Shown in pieces: positions 12,401-22,700 of a DNA stretch of 64,000 bases. The position numbers and the translations under genes are program-made. Positions within the stretch are counted from its first letter, which is position 1. Every line of letters begins with the position of its first letter. This DNA is from Rhabdornis inornatus (lineage: Eukaryota > Chordata > Aves > Passeriformes > Rhabdornithidae), in the NCBI GenBank assembly GCA_013397075.1, contig VWZS01000622.1:742652-806651 (forward strand). Reading direction: 5' to 3'. The notes below the pieces were generated by a model, which saw only the letters and a list, made by a program, of their open reading frames with translations, made no database searches and was not told the origin of the DNA.

Positions 12401-13204
12401 GCAGTGAAGTTGTGAATCTCCTAATGGTCTATGGTTTTTGAGGAAGTCTTAACAAGTACTTGAAAGAAAAAAATGGCTAGGAATTACTCAACAGCCCAGA
12501 AAGTAGTGTGATTAGATATTAGAGACTGTAAAGACAGTAGGAACGACAAGCATTTGGTAACAGCTTCAAGGCAATGCCTCACAGAGAAATTTACTGTGCA
12601 AACAGAAACTAAGTTTAAGACATTTGGCTTCTAGATAAATTGAACAGGGATGTAGAAGGAACTATGACTTTGAATAATTCAGGACCAGTTACATGATGTG
12701 GCACAAAGTTTTCCCTTGGTCTTTCATACAGGCAGCATAATTCGTTGCATGAGGCGTCTAGAAGAACTGCTTCGGCAGATGTGCCAGGCTGCAAAAGCCA
12801 TTGGGAACACAGAACTGGAAAATAAGTTTGCAGAGGGTATGTATTTCACTTTCACAGTACCTGAAGCACTTTTAGAAGAAAAAGTGATGGGGAAAGGAGC
12901 TGCACAGGTACTGATGGCTGAAGGTGAATAGTTTTGTAATGTGAACTTCTTGTGTTGACTTCATAATAAACAGCACCGTTGCTGTTACCTGGAAAGATAA
13001 CATCTTTAATACAAAGTTTGAATTAAAGGGTGGCTAAAAATGGATGTGCAATGACTTCCCTTTAATACTTGTAAAATGCTTGTAACTATACTTTAAATAG
13101 TGGTTGTGTAAGTTAAGACTTAGATACTAATATTTTTTTCCTTCTTAATAGGGATTACAAAAATCAAGAGAGATATTGTGTTTGCTGCAAGCCTTTACCT
13201 GTAA
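3332..13204 (+). CDS. MTREX: MTREX (MTR4/SKIV2L2) exosome RNA helicase, last nine coding exons (partial, 5' end outside window)
   Basis: Coding parts are 3332-3460, 4447-4557, 4874-5062, 6096-6259, 7614-7719, 8853-8909, 9320-9482, 12732-12836 and 13152-13204, joined in frame to 1077 nt (358 residues plus TAA). The product is nearly identical to the C-terminus of human MTR4. If the total length is 1042 as in human, these are residues 685-1042. MTR4 is the nuclear DExH-box helicase of the TRAMP, NEXT and PAXT complexes; it unwinds RNA 3'-5' and feeds it to the RNA exosome. The part seen here is the end of the arch/KOW insertion (binds adaptors with arch-interacting motifs) and the DSHCT helical bundle that closes over the RNA channel. 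The ATPase core (RecA1/RecA2) lies upstream, outside the window. All introns are GT-AG. The reading frame is intact, with no sign of decay. Confidence 0.97.
3461..4446 (+). other. MTREX intron holding a CR1 fragment
   Basis: 986-bp intron. It contains the CR1 fragment at 3711-3865; otherwise nothing recognisable. The next intron (4558-4873, 316 bp) shows nothing. Confidence 0.8.
3711..3865 (-). mobile_element. CR1 LINE 3'-end fragment
   Basis: The plus strand reads AAGGCTGGAAAAGATTTTC, then AAGATCATTGTGTCCAACCC and GGGATGGTGACTCTACCACC followed by TCTCTGGACAGC, the antisense of the avian CR1 3' region. It is diverged and truncated, with no coding part. The CR1 sense strand is minus. Confidence 0.8.
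4447..4557 (+). CDS. MTREX: MTREX coding exon, human residues about 728-764 (arch)
   Basis: 111 nt, phase 0 to 0. It begins [18 protein letters not shown] and ends SVLKSVQ, with acceptor tgatag and a consensus donor gtaagt. It belongs to the returning arm of the arch. Confidence 0.96.
4874..5062 (+). CDS. MTREX: MTREX coding exon, human residues about 765-827 (arch stalk)
   Basis: 189 nt, phase 0 to 0. It begins [15 protein letters not shown] and includes [15 protein letters not shown], ending CEKKAQ. Acceptor ttttag, donor gtaaag. This segment forms the descending helical stalk of the arch, where it rejoins the helicase body. Confidence 0.96.
5063..6095 (+). other. MTREX intron, no recognised feature except small repeats
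   Basis: 1033 bp. A 12-bp unit GGAAGCAATGCA/G occurs twice in tandem at 5453-5476, and a short ATT/GTT trinucleotide tract lies at about 5911-5928. Nothing else seen. Confidence 0.7.
6096..6259 (+). CDS. MTREX: MTREX coding exon, human residues about 828-882 (start of DSHCT)
   Basis: 164 nt; starts in phase 0 and ends two bases into a Ser codon completed by the next exon. It contains [20 protein letters not shown] and the signature [19 protein letters not shown], which marks entry into the DSHCT domain. Acceptor ccccag, donor gtaact. Confidence 0.97.
6260..7613 (+). other. MTREX intron, short TG repeat only
   Basis: 1354 bp. It holds a short TG microsatellite at 7466-7478. A 131-codon minus-strand open frame (6771-7166) has low-complexity AT-rich composition and no family resemblance. 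No repeat element recognised. Confidence 0.7.
7614..7719 (+). CDS. MTREX: MTREX coding exon, human residues about 883-917 (DSHCT)
   Basis: 106 nt; the first base completes the split Ser codon. It reads [18 protein letters not shown] through to [10 protein letters not shown], a highly conserved DSHCT stretch. Acceptor ttttag, donor gtgagt. Confidence 0.97.
7720..8852 (+). other. MTREX intron, nothing recognised
   Basis: 1133 bp of AT-rich sequence. No repeat element or RNA gene seen. The following intron (8910-9319, 410 bp) is likewise empty. Confidence 0.7.
8853..8909 (+). CDS. MTREX: MTREX short coding exon, human residues about 918-936 (DSHCT)
   Basis: 57 nt, 19 codons: [19 protein letters not shown]. 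Acceptor tttcag, donor gtaatt. It is the shortest internal exon in this part of the gene, and skipping it would keep the frame. Confidence 0.96.
9320..9482 (+). CDS. MTREX: MTREX coding exon, human residues about 937-991 (DSHCT)
   Basis: 163 nt; starts in phase 0 and ends one base into a Gly codon. It reads [16 protein letters not shown] and later [13 protein letters not shown]. Acceptor attttaaag is a weak polypyrimidine site; donor gtaggc. Confidence 0.96.
9483..12731 (+). other. MTREX intron holding a CR1 element
   Basis: 3249 bp, the longest complete MTREX intron here. The first 2 kb shows only an imperfect inverted repeat at about 9662-9701 (AAGGTTTTT / AAAAACCTT); a CR1 copy lies at about 11,545-11,995. 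The last intron (12,837-13,151, 315 bp) shows nothing. Confidence 0.75.
11545..11995 (-). mobile_element. CR1 LINE fragment with internal deletion
   Basis: The plus strand carries antisense CR1: CCTTCAGTGAGCAGGGACAT, then GGTTGCTCAGAGCCCCATCC, GGCTGAACAACCCCAACTCT, CTCCTCTGGACTCGCTCCAA and AGAGCTGGATGCAGCAC. About 200 bp expected between the CCTTGAATGTTTCC part and the AATAAGGTCTCCCTGGAGCC part is missing, judged against the copy at 24.4 kb. It extends further into the 3' part of ORF2 than the other copies, but no intact frame remains. Confidence 0.9.
12732..12836 (+). CDS. MTREX: MTREX coding exon, human residues about 991-1026 (DSHCT)
   Basis: 105 nt; the first two bases complete Gly, the last base opens another Gly codon. 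It reads [20 protein letters not shown] and ends ENKFAEG. Acceptor catacag, donor gtatgt. It lies after the longest intron of this part (3.2 kb). Confidence 0.96.
13152..13204 (+). CDS. MTREX: MTREX terminal coding exon with stop
   Basis: 53 nt: completes Gly, then [16 protein letters not shown] and TAA. The C-terminal SLYL matches the human end exactly. Acceptor taatag. The exon continues into a short 3' UTR. Confidence 0.97.
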
Positions 13205-13373
13205 GAGCAGATGTCTTCCAGAAACTATACTGACATGATGGAACAAATTCATCAGTGTCACATGTGGCTTCCATATCAAGTAATTCCTTTTAATGGTGTT
13301 TACTTAAACCACAGTTGATTCAACAAGGCATGTACAAACAGCAGTGTATGTAATATAACTTGTTACAGTTTTC

Positions 13374-13379
13374 AATAAA
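13374..13379 (+). terminator. MTREX poly(A) signal AATAAA
   Basis: Canonical AATAAA 170 nt after the stop codon, followed by an AT-rich stretch. Cleavage is expected near 13,390-13,410. Confidence 0.8.
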
Positions 13380-13594
13380 AATTTACAATTTTAATAGCTT
13401 TCTTTTAAGCAAGAGATTGAACCAACAGAAATTTAAAGTTTAGATGTACAGTAACTGTGGTAGATGTTACTATATACAGGTGAAGTGAGCATCCAAGAGC
13501 AGCAGCAGTCCCTTAAAGGCAATTACTTATATTACAGAGTTAGACTTGTGAAATTGTTTTCTTTCAGAGCAGTGTAGGTGATGTGGGCCATTCT
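13375..13594 (-). other. PLPP1: PLPP1 3' UTR (end approximate)
   Basis: From the stop codon down to the expected cleavage site near 13,375. It contains no gene. The distal end is inferred from the ATTAAA hexamer only. Confidence 0.6.
13390..13395 (-). terminator. PLPP1 candidate poly(A) signal ATTAAA
   Basis: On the minus strand ATTAAA is the first accepted poly(A) hexamer after the PLPP1 stop (13,595), about 200 nt downstream of it. No AATAAA occurs on the minus strand between the stop and the MTREX coding region. A second ATTAAA lies at 13,289-13,294 and would give a longer UTR. Confidence 0.55.
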
Positions 13595-13720
13595 TCATGG
13601 TTGATGATTGCTGCCAAAGTGATTTCCATTTGTTGGCGTCTCATGTAGGGTTGTATGGGAATCTTCTTTTGGTTGAAATGTACACCCTCTCACTTTGAAG
13701 AAGTCTGACACATACACAAC
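13595..13720 (-). CDS. PLPP1: PLPP1 exon 6, end of TM6 and cytosolic tail with stop
   Basis: 126 nt: VVYVSDFFK, then [19 protein letters not shown] and a tail ending [21 protein letters not shown] and the final NHQP match the human tail. The short linker after SDFFK differs from the human sequence as I recall it. Acceptor cttag. Not visible as a long open frame, found by homology of the tail. Confidence 0.95.
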   Translation of the reverse strand, partial: VVYVSDFFKVRGCTFQPKEDSHTTLHETPTNGNHFGSNHQP

Positions 13721-16700
13721 CTAAGTGAACAAATTAGTGTTGAGTGTTAATTAATGTTAAATTAGACCTGCACTCATAAGTCTTTGAAACAAGGGCTCTG
13801 CAGCAGGCAAATTCTAGGATCAAAACTAATAAAAAGCTTAATCAGTTTGAAACATTAGAAAATGGCAGGAAGTCTTGTACAAAATTCAGACATCTGTTCT
13901 TTCAATAGCTTTTCACCTTGCCATTGACCATCTAGCCACTCATGGTTGAATCCAAATTCAAGGCTTGTGCTGACTGACTGCTGACTACCCAGCACTGTTT
14001 CATTACAACAGCCATAGTTTGAACAGCTCTAAATGAAGGAGCAAAATGTGCTTTTTGATGGCCCACAATATAAGTTTAGTTTTTTCTGTGATTTAGGCAG
14101 AACAGGAGAGGTGGTGCTTTAGCTGGACCCAGCAGCTGTAAGGCCAGCTCTACCTTTGTAGTCCTTTCCTGCAGGCCTTTAAACATACCCTCTCACTTCT
14201 TCGCAGCAAGGAGCCATCTCCCTCAGTACAAGACAGGTGCTTGATCCAATTCTGCAGCTTGCTGTCTTCCACTGCTCATTTCACCAAGTCCCACAGCAGA
14301 TGTGCTGGGCACAGTGCTGCATGGAATGCAATAAGCAAGAAGCCACACATGATCCCTTCCCTTCCTGTATTGTGTCTTCCCCTCCCCTGGCAACCCTGAG
14401 GACTATGGAACACTGTCCATGGCAGAAGAAACAATCTCCCACCACACTGGCAGGTGGCTGAGAATCCAGCACACTGCTTTAGCCACAGACCAGGGGAGTT
14501 TCAGCTTCCACTTAATGCCAGATTCCCTCAGTTCAATTCAGTGATGCATTTGCAATTGCTTGATGTTTTTGGAGAGAAACTCATCAGTTCTTTCAGGTAA
14601 GAGTCTGAGGGTGGTGGTTGGTGCTAGTGTATATTTCTTAAAATAATTTCCTGACCTTTCAATTCTATTCACTGTAATGCTATTTTCTATTCTTTCTTGT
14701 ATTACCAAGCACCTCCTGAATCATCCAACATCCTTGACTAAACTTGTTTTCCTAATAAAAGTGTCCTCACCTCTTTGATCTCTGTTTCTTACTCTCTGAA
14801 CTCCTTTTCTTAGGAAAAGAGAATGGGCAAAAATGAGGGGTAGGATTATGCCAACATGTAGCCATTTAGTAACAGCTAATGCAGCCTGTATGATTTCCCG
14901 GAGCTGCTCCAGGATTTGTTTTGATTATTGGTTGCAAGTAGTAGACAGCTTTGTCTTGAACCATACCCTTCTGACCTGAGAAAGCAGACAAAGCATTTAT
15001 TATGGAGGTGGTTCTTCCCAGCTAAGCCTCAGTTCTTGGTAACTGAATTCTTCACTATGACCTCAGTTCACTCCCATTGATCCAGAAGTCCTGATATATC
15101 CCTTCTCATGGATGAATTAGCCGTGGGCACTCTGGTGACACCCAGTACAGCTGTTGTCACTAAGTCAGCTGGGCCTGATGTGACAAGTTTAGGCAAGTGT
15201 CTGTTTCCTGGGATAGCTTTATACTCATCAGTACAGCTAAGCGTCACAGGTTCCTTGTGGTATACACATTTTTAGTACTAGGAATGCACACAAGAAATGG
15301 TGAAGGGTTTTTAATGTCCCATCAGACTGAAAAAACACACTGTGTAAGGTGGCAAAGGCAGACACTTTAGTGCTCTCCTTATACTTCAAGGCCTTTTCCC
15401 CCCTGTTTAAGTTATAGAGAATTCTCTGCTATTGTACTTGAAATTTTGAATTTGGCTAGAAGCAAAAAGCACGATTTATGTAGAGAGGCCTACGTGATTT
15501 GCAGTTACCATTTCCATCTTAGGTATTTGAAAAGCTCTTGAGCAGAGACAATTTCATGTTGTCCAGTGGCTAAAACTACCATTTATCTCACTGGGCCAGA
15601 GCCTGCCTGACTCCCCAGGGTACTATTGCTACACCCAGTTCAAGGAGTTATTTCCCTGCTTCAGCAATTTTTGAAGTGTTACAAATACAGGTTTACTTTC
15701 CTCTGAACACAGCCCGCCATTCTAATGTGCTGTTCATAAAACCAGCATTTACACACACCCACCCCCTCAGGAATTACTTACAATGAGCACAGCTACCACT
15801 GCACCCTGGATAAGTCCTGTTAAAACATCACTCCAGTGATGCTTGTAGTCAGAAACACGTGAGAGACCCACATAGATAGATGCAGCAATGAGGCCAAATT
15901 GTATAGTGGGACGTAAAAGTCTTGCCCAGTCTCCTTTCATTCTTGCTTGAAGATAAAGCTGGAAGAAAAAGAAAAATAAATTACAAAACACAGACAGCAC
16001 AGAAGCAGTAAAATTGTGTTGGGCCTTTTCAAAGAGCTGATGGAAATTTTATTGAGATAATATTCACAGCTGTTCTAGGTTCTATAACTGTACTCTTAAG
16101 GCTGCCAAGGCAGAGTTTGATAGCTTTGGACTTTAATTTATATACAACACCATCATATTGTTCCATTTGTACCAATAGGACAAATTAGTATTTTCAGGAT
16201 AAAGGTCCTGGTAATACTAGAGCCACTTAAGGCTTAAAAAGAATCCAGTGGAAGTCAAACTAGTATTTTACTCCTGCATGAACTACAGGTAAGCTTTATA
16301 CAAAATACTTCACTATACATAGAGCTGACAAATTTAACTTTGTTCTCAATTCCAGTCACCTTTCATATTATCAACTTTCAGCATAGCATTGCAGCTGTAG
16401 CTAAGTATCAGAACTAACTTGATGTAATGATTGCATTTCTCAGTTGTCACTGGTGTATTTCACTGAGCTGTGCTCCTCACCCTTCTGAGAAGGGTGCTGC
16501 ATATTAACCATGCTACCAATGGTGGATATTTCAAGTTCCCATGTTTTTCCCCTCCTCTCAGGTCTGCTTTTTTTTGTGTACATCTATGTTTTTGATGTAT
16601 TATCTCCAATTTGCAGTATGTATTACTTTCCCATCTAAACTAATCCAAGACTCTGCCTTTGTTTCTTCTCTGGTCTGTCTAGGATCTGGCGGTCTACATC

Positions 16701-19700
16701 TGTCTAGCTCTCTAGTTTCTCCAAATAAACTCTAAGCATAGTAGAATTTATTCTGAAACTTAATCCTATCCTCAAAAAAAAACACCATAGTTACTGTATT
16801 CACTGAGAAAACAATATATTTGGAAGTTATATTTAACATTTCAAGTATATCTTCTCAGAAACACCTAGAAGCTTGAGGGCAAGGACAAAACCTTAGCTGA
16901 CAGTCTTAAGAAATGTAGAAACCAACACACAAGCATCAGGCACCAAAGCAGCACACCAAACTCCTGGTAAAACCCTCCACTGCCAACTTCAAAAGCCATA
17001 GCTCACTTTGAGAAGCAATACATTTACAATGTAAATACAGGCACAGAGAAGACATTGTAGATGCAGAGGTGGTACTTTCCAAAGTTAAACATTTGGAGAA
17101 TGTTTCTCTTAGCAACTTAGATCATAATTTTGGCATGCTGACATTTTCAGCTATAAATGGAGCATCAAAAACATCGACCCATCAACCCCATCCACAAACA
17201 GCTTTCTTTTATAGCAAGGTCATGCTAGAATCAGACACTAAAAAAGCTACAACTAAGCCTAAACTGAAAAATAATTTTTCCTCTTCAAATTGGTGGGCAC
17301 TGCATATTTCTGTGGGCCTCAAAATCACCACTAGGGAAAATACAGTTTAGCCACTTCAAAAATTACCTGTCACACAAAGTTCTTTTAACAAAAGGTGTTT
17401 TAATGGACTTACAGTGATACTACTTCTGGATTTACCGATGGTAGACCAGAACACTACAAAGTGCCTAATGGAGCAGAGCAAGGTACCAGGAGCCATATGC
17501 TGGTAGCCTGAAGAGTTGCCTGGTGATTTGATACTGGCTATTCTTTGCTATTTCTTTCCCTATTCCCACTAAATTTTCCTGAAGGCAGTTAAAATACTTT
17601 GCTGCAATGAAGTTTTTTCCATATAAATGTTTTTGCAAGTTGGCAAAGGGTGTATAGTCATAGTAGGGAAGAAAAAGGGTTATGCAACCCTTTTGCAGAT
17701 CTGTGAGAAAACAGGTTTACTTACGAACACAAGAAGAAAATGGGGCAAGGCATGCAAATGCCAACTTGGAAAGATGGCAGCCCAGTGCACTGAATGATCA
17801 ATACAGCAGTCTTTGCCCTTATGCAGCATGTATTCAAATTCTTTCTGACTGACAAATCATCAGACAAGAAATTTGGATTTGACATCTATGTGAAAGCTTT
17901 ATTTCTGTACTATGAGTAATTTCCCGTCAGAGAGAAGATCTGGAGCTGTTCTGTCAGCTGCAGAGCACAAGCAGTTGGCCACAGAATTCTCATTAATCCT
18001 ACATGATGTTTCCCACCATCAGCTCCTGTATCTCTACAGGAAATGACTAAAGGCCTTCTTGCACCTTCCACTAGCAAACATTTGCATTGTTCTAAAACTA
18101 GGTGTGAGAAGGGTGAGAAATTATGCTACAGATAAGTGTTAGGCTGACTGATCATTGCTGTGTTTAATTTCAGAAATAGCAGCTGTCATTCTGGTTACAA
18201 CTGGGTTTGGGGTTTTGGTTGGGGTTTTTTTGGGTTTTTTTTTAAGTTGAAAGTAATTGCTTATTAACCAGCTGCTGCAATAGCAAGATGCCATGTTATT
18301 TTTAAGCAGGTAACTTCAAACTGACACTGCTCTTAATAGGCTCAGAGTTGTGCTCTCCTGCCAAGCTTCTTCCCACTACTGTGACTTGCTCTTAGAAAGA
18401 CAACAGCAACATGTCTGGCTGCAACAGGCCATTGGGTCCATGCAGGAAAATAAAGAAGCCAAGGAGAGGATGAGCCTTTGCTGATGCTTCATTAAATGTA
18501 AATCAAGGTTAATACCAGAAGTATTCCCAACTTACCTTTACATTAGCCCTTAGCATTAAATGCACAATATGGAGATGTCCTAGCCCCATGCTGCATTAAC
18601 TCTTGCTACCATTTTGACCCTGTTGTCTAACAGAGTGCAATAGCTTCATGCTGTTTACAGAACCTCCTCTTTTACACATACCTCAGGTTCCTTTGCTCCT
18701 TTTGGAAGCCATTTACAGGATAGCCTTAGAGAAAGAAAACAGAAGCAAATCCCTGTCTCTCCACTGAAGCCTCTTTTCTACAAAGGAGTAAGTTTTATAA
18801 GTAAAACTTGTGATCTATAGAAGCCACAGGAACTTTAGGAAATCCCATCTGGTTAATACTACTGACATGCCTCCTACCAGCATTTCACATATTGCTGAGA
18901 ACAAATTTGTGAGCCTATGAGTACAGCAGGAGCATCCCAAGTTGCTCTGGTAGCAACCTGTTCCTGTCAGCATTTTGACCATGCCAGCTTCCCTCCACAC
19001 TGTTCTGAGCACTCTGATACTTCAGCAGTTGACATTTAGCTATGCTCAATTGCTCTCCACTCTCCCATCTTGCTGTTTCTTGTGTTTACTTAGTTAATTC
19101 ATTTTAAAAGTGCAAAGAGATTTCACAAGACTTCTTTTTAATGGGATTAAATAATCTCCAGAGTTTTTTTTCCTACTAGTTTACTCCATAATGAAAATAT
19201 GTCCTCTATGCCACACACATCCTGAACACAAATTTCTTCTTAATCTGTGGTCTAGTACTTCGTTTCTAAAAATACACACAGCAATGAAGAGAAACACAGT
19301 TACTTTGTGGCTTCTTGCAAGAAGCCACAGATATGAATGGAAGAGTCTCTGCAACTAGAGAATTATTTGCTACTCCACATTTTTAGCATGGCTTTTGAGC
19401 ATTTTTTCTTTCACCAGAGCAGTATTTACATCAACACATGCCTACCTCATTTGGAAGTACAGTGACTTGTGTTTCCTAGATGGACTTGTGGAGGTGCAAC
19501 CATGTGGGTTCACAAGGAAATTTCCTAAGAGCTAACATAGTACTTCTTGACTTTAAGGGCACAAAATTATTTTAAAACTACCAAAACCTACTCAGTTCAC
19601 CAACCAAGATCATATTTCAGATACTTAGTTTCAAGACTTAAAACTCCTTGGTTATTTTTCATTCAATACCTTCTCGTATTTTTTCCAAAACCAAATTATA

Positions 19701-22700
19701 CAGAAATTCTGTACTAAAGATAATTTTGCCTGCTAAGGTATGGGAAATCCTCCTGCATTTGTTCCAGAATGGAAATCAAAAGGAAGAAATTTGAGAGGGG
19801 AGGGATGGTGGTGGTGTTCTCCCACCAAATAATACTACTACTTGTACCAATTGATTTTGTTCTGATACTTTTCAAAAATGGATTTTCTCCTGATACCAAA
19901 AGCCCCAGTAACTGCATTGCCAACAGGTGTCCTGTCCTAAAGAACAGAAGCAAGGCACACCTCTTGGGAGATACACCTATTTTCACTCTTATTTCTGTCT
20001 CTCCAACCCTAACAGACTCATAGCATCATTAACTTAAGAGCAGAACAGTGAGAAAACAGTTTCCAAGAGAATAAATTCCCCTGTGACTAGAGAAATGAGA
20101 ACACTTCTCAGTTTGTGCAAGTACTAGTAGTAGAACTCTGGAGACAAAACAAAGGTGCAGAAAATAAGTTCTCAGCAAGTAAATGGCATTTACTTTACTT
20201 ACAGCTTAGCATTTACTATTAGTCATGTCTTACTTTGGTTTATGGTATTCGCCTGAGAAGTAAGGAAGAGCCCTATGACATTACTGTTCTAGGAGGCATA
20301 AAATACTGCTGTGGTTGTAGTTAGTATTTGGATCCATTACTGACTACCATTAGGAAAGCTCATACTTCAAAGAAAGTCTGCTGACCCAAAAAGTCCCAGG
20401 AGCCACAAGCCATAGGGATTCTTCCCAAACCAAGAAGCTCTGATTTAGGAATGCTTAAGTACACTCAAGTCCATGCACACAAGTATGTGGTTTGCTTTGG
20501 GATTTCAGAGGCGGAGGGAGCAGATATGGAGCTACTGTGTATAGGTGGTTTACTTGACAAGGCAGGGGTGGAAGGAAGGGAAAGCACAGGAGGCACCAGT
20601 ATTTCAAAGTCTTCAGAAAAACAGTCTTTGCATAACTAGTATGAAAAAAATGGGGCAAAATTTTTCAGGAGGCCTGGGATTAGGCATCAACAGCTGAGGA
20701 TCCAGGCACATTTGTAAAATAGGAAAATTCTATTTCTACAGATATCCCAAGGACATTCTTACAGGAGACAATACCCCCCTCTCGTAGACTGTGAAGTCTT
20801 CCACAAGGAAGTTGGGCAGATGCCTAGAGTGCCAAAGTGGCTATTCACCCTCCAACTCCATCAGTAAATACACACTTTGCCTTTCCTTGAAGAGAGGGCA
20901 GTGCAATAGTCACAGTAGTTACACTTTCTCCAGACACAGTTTGCATCTGAGCATCTTTGATAAAAGCCCATATTAAAATATGATCCTCCAAGAGAATGGA
21001 CCATCTGAGACATTCAGGCTAGGTTCTTGCATAATGTTACAAAGCAACTGAAACCAAACATTTAGACCCATACACAGATAAGTAATCTGCCATCCCTGTT
21101 CTGGTCCTTTTCAGCAGTCCAGACACCTCCTCCCTTCTCAGACTAGGCAATAGCAGAGAGAAAAGCTCCCTTCAGAGACTTTCAAAGCTTTCTTCTACAT
21201 CTGTAAATGTTTGCAGAATAGCTCTTCCCTTTCTGCTTGTTAAGGGAAACTTGAGAGATTCCTACATATAAAAGCTAGTTTGTATAAATGCTGTTACTCA
21301 AATGGCTTTGTATAGGAGTTAGTCATCATTTCTGCTACATACAAACTCTGGAATTCAAGGAAACACAAGAAATCCAGTAAGCAGTTTAAAAATTGCACTT
21401 CTGAGCACGAGCCACAAGATGTGCTGAGAAATAACCTGTCATACACAATCTTACATTTATGCAAATATTACATAGAAGTTCAACAGTTTACTTTGTACCT
21501 GGAAACATTGTATCTATGAATAAATACAGAGCTATAGGCATCAGCCAACAAGACACTGCCTGCAAAACAGAAATATGGATAATGTCTCTCCCATGTACTT
21601 TTAAACACAGCAGGCTCACTTCCAAGTAGAAAACTGTATTATAAAAGGAATACAGAGCTGTAGAAGAATTCATGAGTCACTCATGAGCTGGGCTTCTCAA
21701 AAAAAAAAATTTAAAAATAAAAAAAAGCAACTTAGACTTCGATGTCTGTCAATGCATTTGCATTTTTAATGAGATCACCCCCTTTTCAAAAATGCATATT
21801 TATGATCCCTAAAATCTGCATTATTATTTGTCCTTTAGTTTTATTTGATAGGGCAGAAAATAAAAAAGAAAATAAGCAATAGTTCAAATTAGTTCTTCTC
21901 TTTCCAGTGAGGGAAAAGGATATAGGTCTGCAGTGACTTCAGTGCAGGGATATGTCTGAGCTGCTGTTCAAAGGGACGGTATATCCCTATTACTCTGACC
22001 ACATCTGTCTCCCCCATGTCAGCTCTGATGTTTGAACAGCCTTACAGGGAACTGATTTATTGGAGATCTGAAATGGGGGGGGAAATGACTGAACTAGGGA
22101 GAAAAGGCAGCGTATGTACCAGAGTCTGGCTCTTTAAGATAGCTGAATCATGTTGTCAAAGGCAACTGATGTGCAAGAGCTGCTAAGCAATGCGCATGAA
22201 GTCCTGTTACTAGTAACAGCTCAGCTTTCAATACAGTATCAAAACAATAATCGATCTGTTCTAAACAAATACTACTTGTCCACTGGGCAATGGGGTTTTT
22301 TTTGTGTTTTAATCCTCCAGCTTCAACTTGGCTGTAGATTGCCAAAATAATTTCACATTGACTTAATTTTTACCATAGAGCAGGATAAACAGTGACATTT
22401 TATTCCATTGCAGATTGGAATACAACACTTACCCCTTTTCTGATGGAAAAAAAAAACCCTTGAAGTTAAAATATTAACATTTACTTGAAGAACAAAGCAC
22501 TGCAATGTATTGCTTTCACCTCAGTCCTAGAGGAGCCATTTCACAATACTGGTATTACTACTGGTGGCCCTAACTTCCAAGCAAACCATGGAAAAATCAG
22601 TTCTTTGTTTGCTTACCATAAAAAGCCTAAATAATATTAAAAGAATACTAGGAGCACATACAGGTAGAAGCACAAGTGCTTCCATACTTGAGCCTTGCAG

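Larger units (their letters stand above)
13205..13400 (+). other. MTREX: MTREX 3' UTR (end approximate)
   Basis: The sequence between the stop codon and the first AATAAA is about 170 nt. The end at about 13,400 is set by that signal plus the usual 10-30 nt. It probably overlaps the antisense 3' UTR of PLPP1. Confidence 0.75.

Noticed and set aside
15767..16000. Minus-strand frame of 77 codons taken whole as a gene
   Set aside because: Only 15,958-15,782 is PLPP1 exon 5. The rest is read-through into flanking introns.
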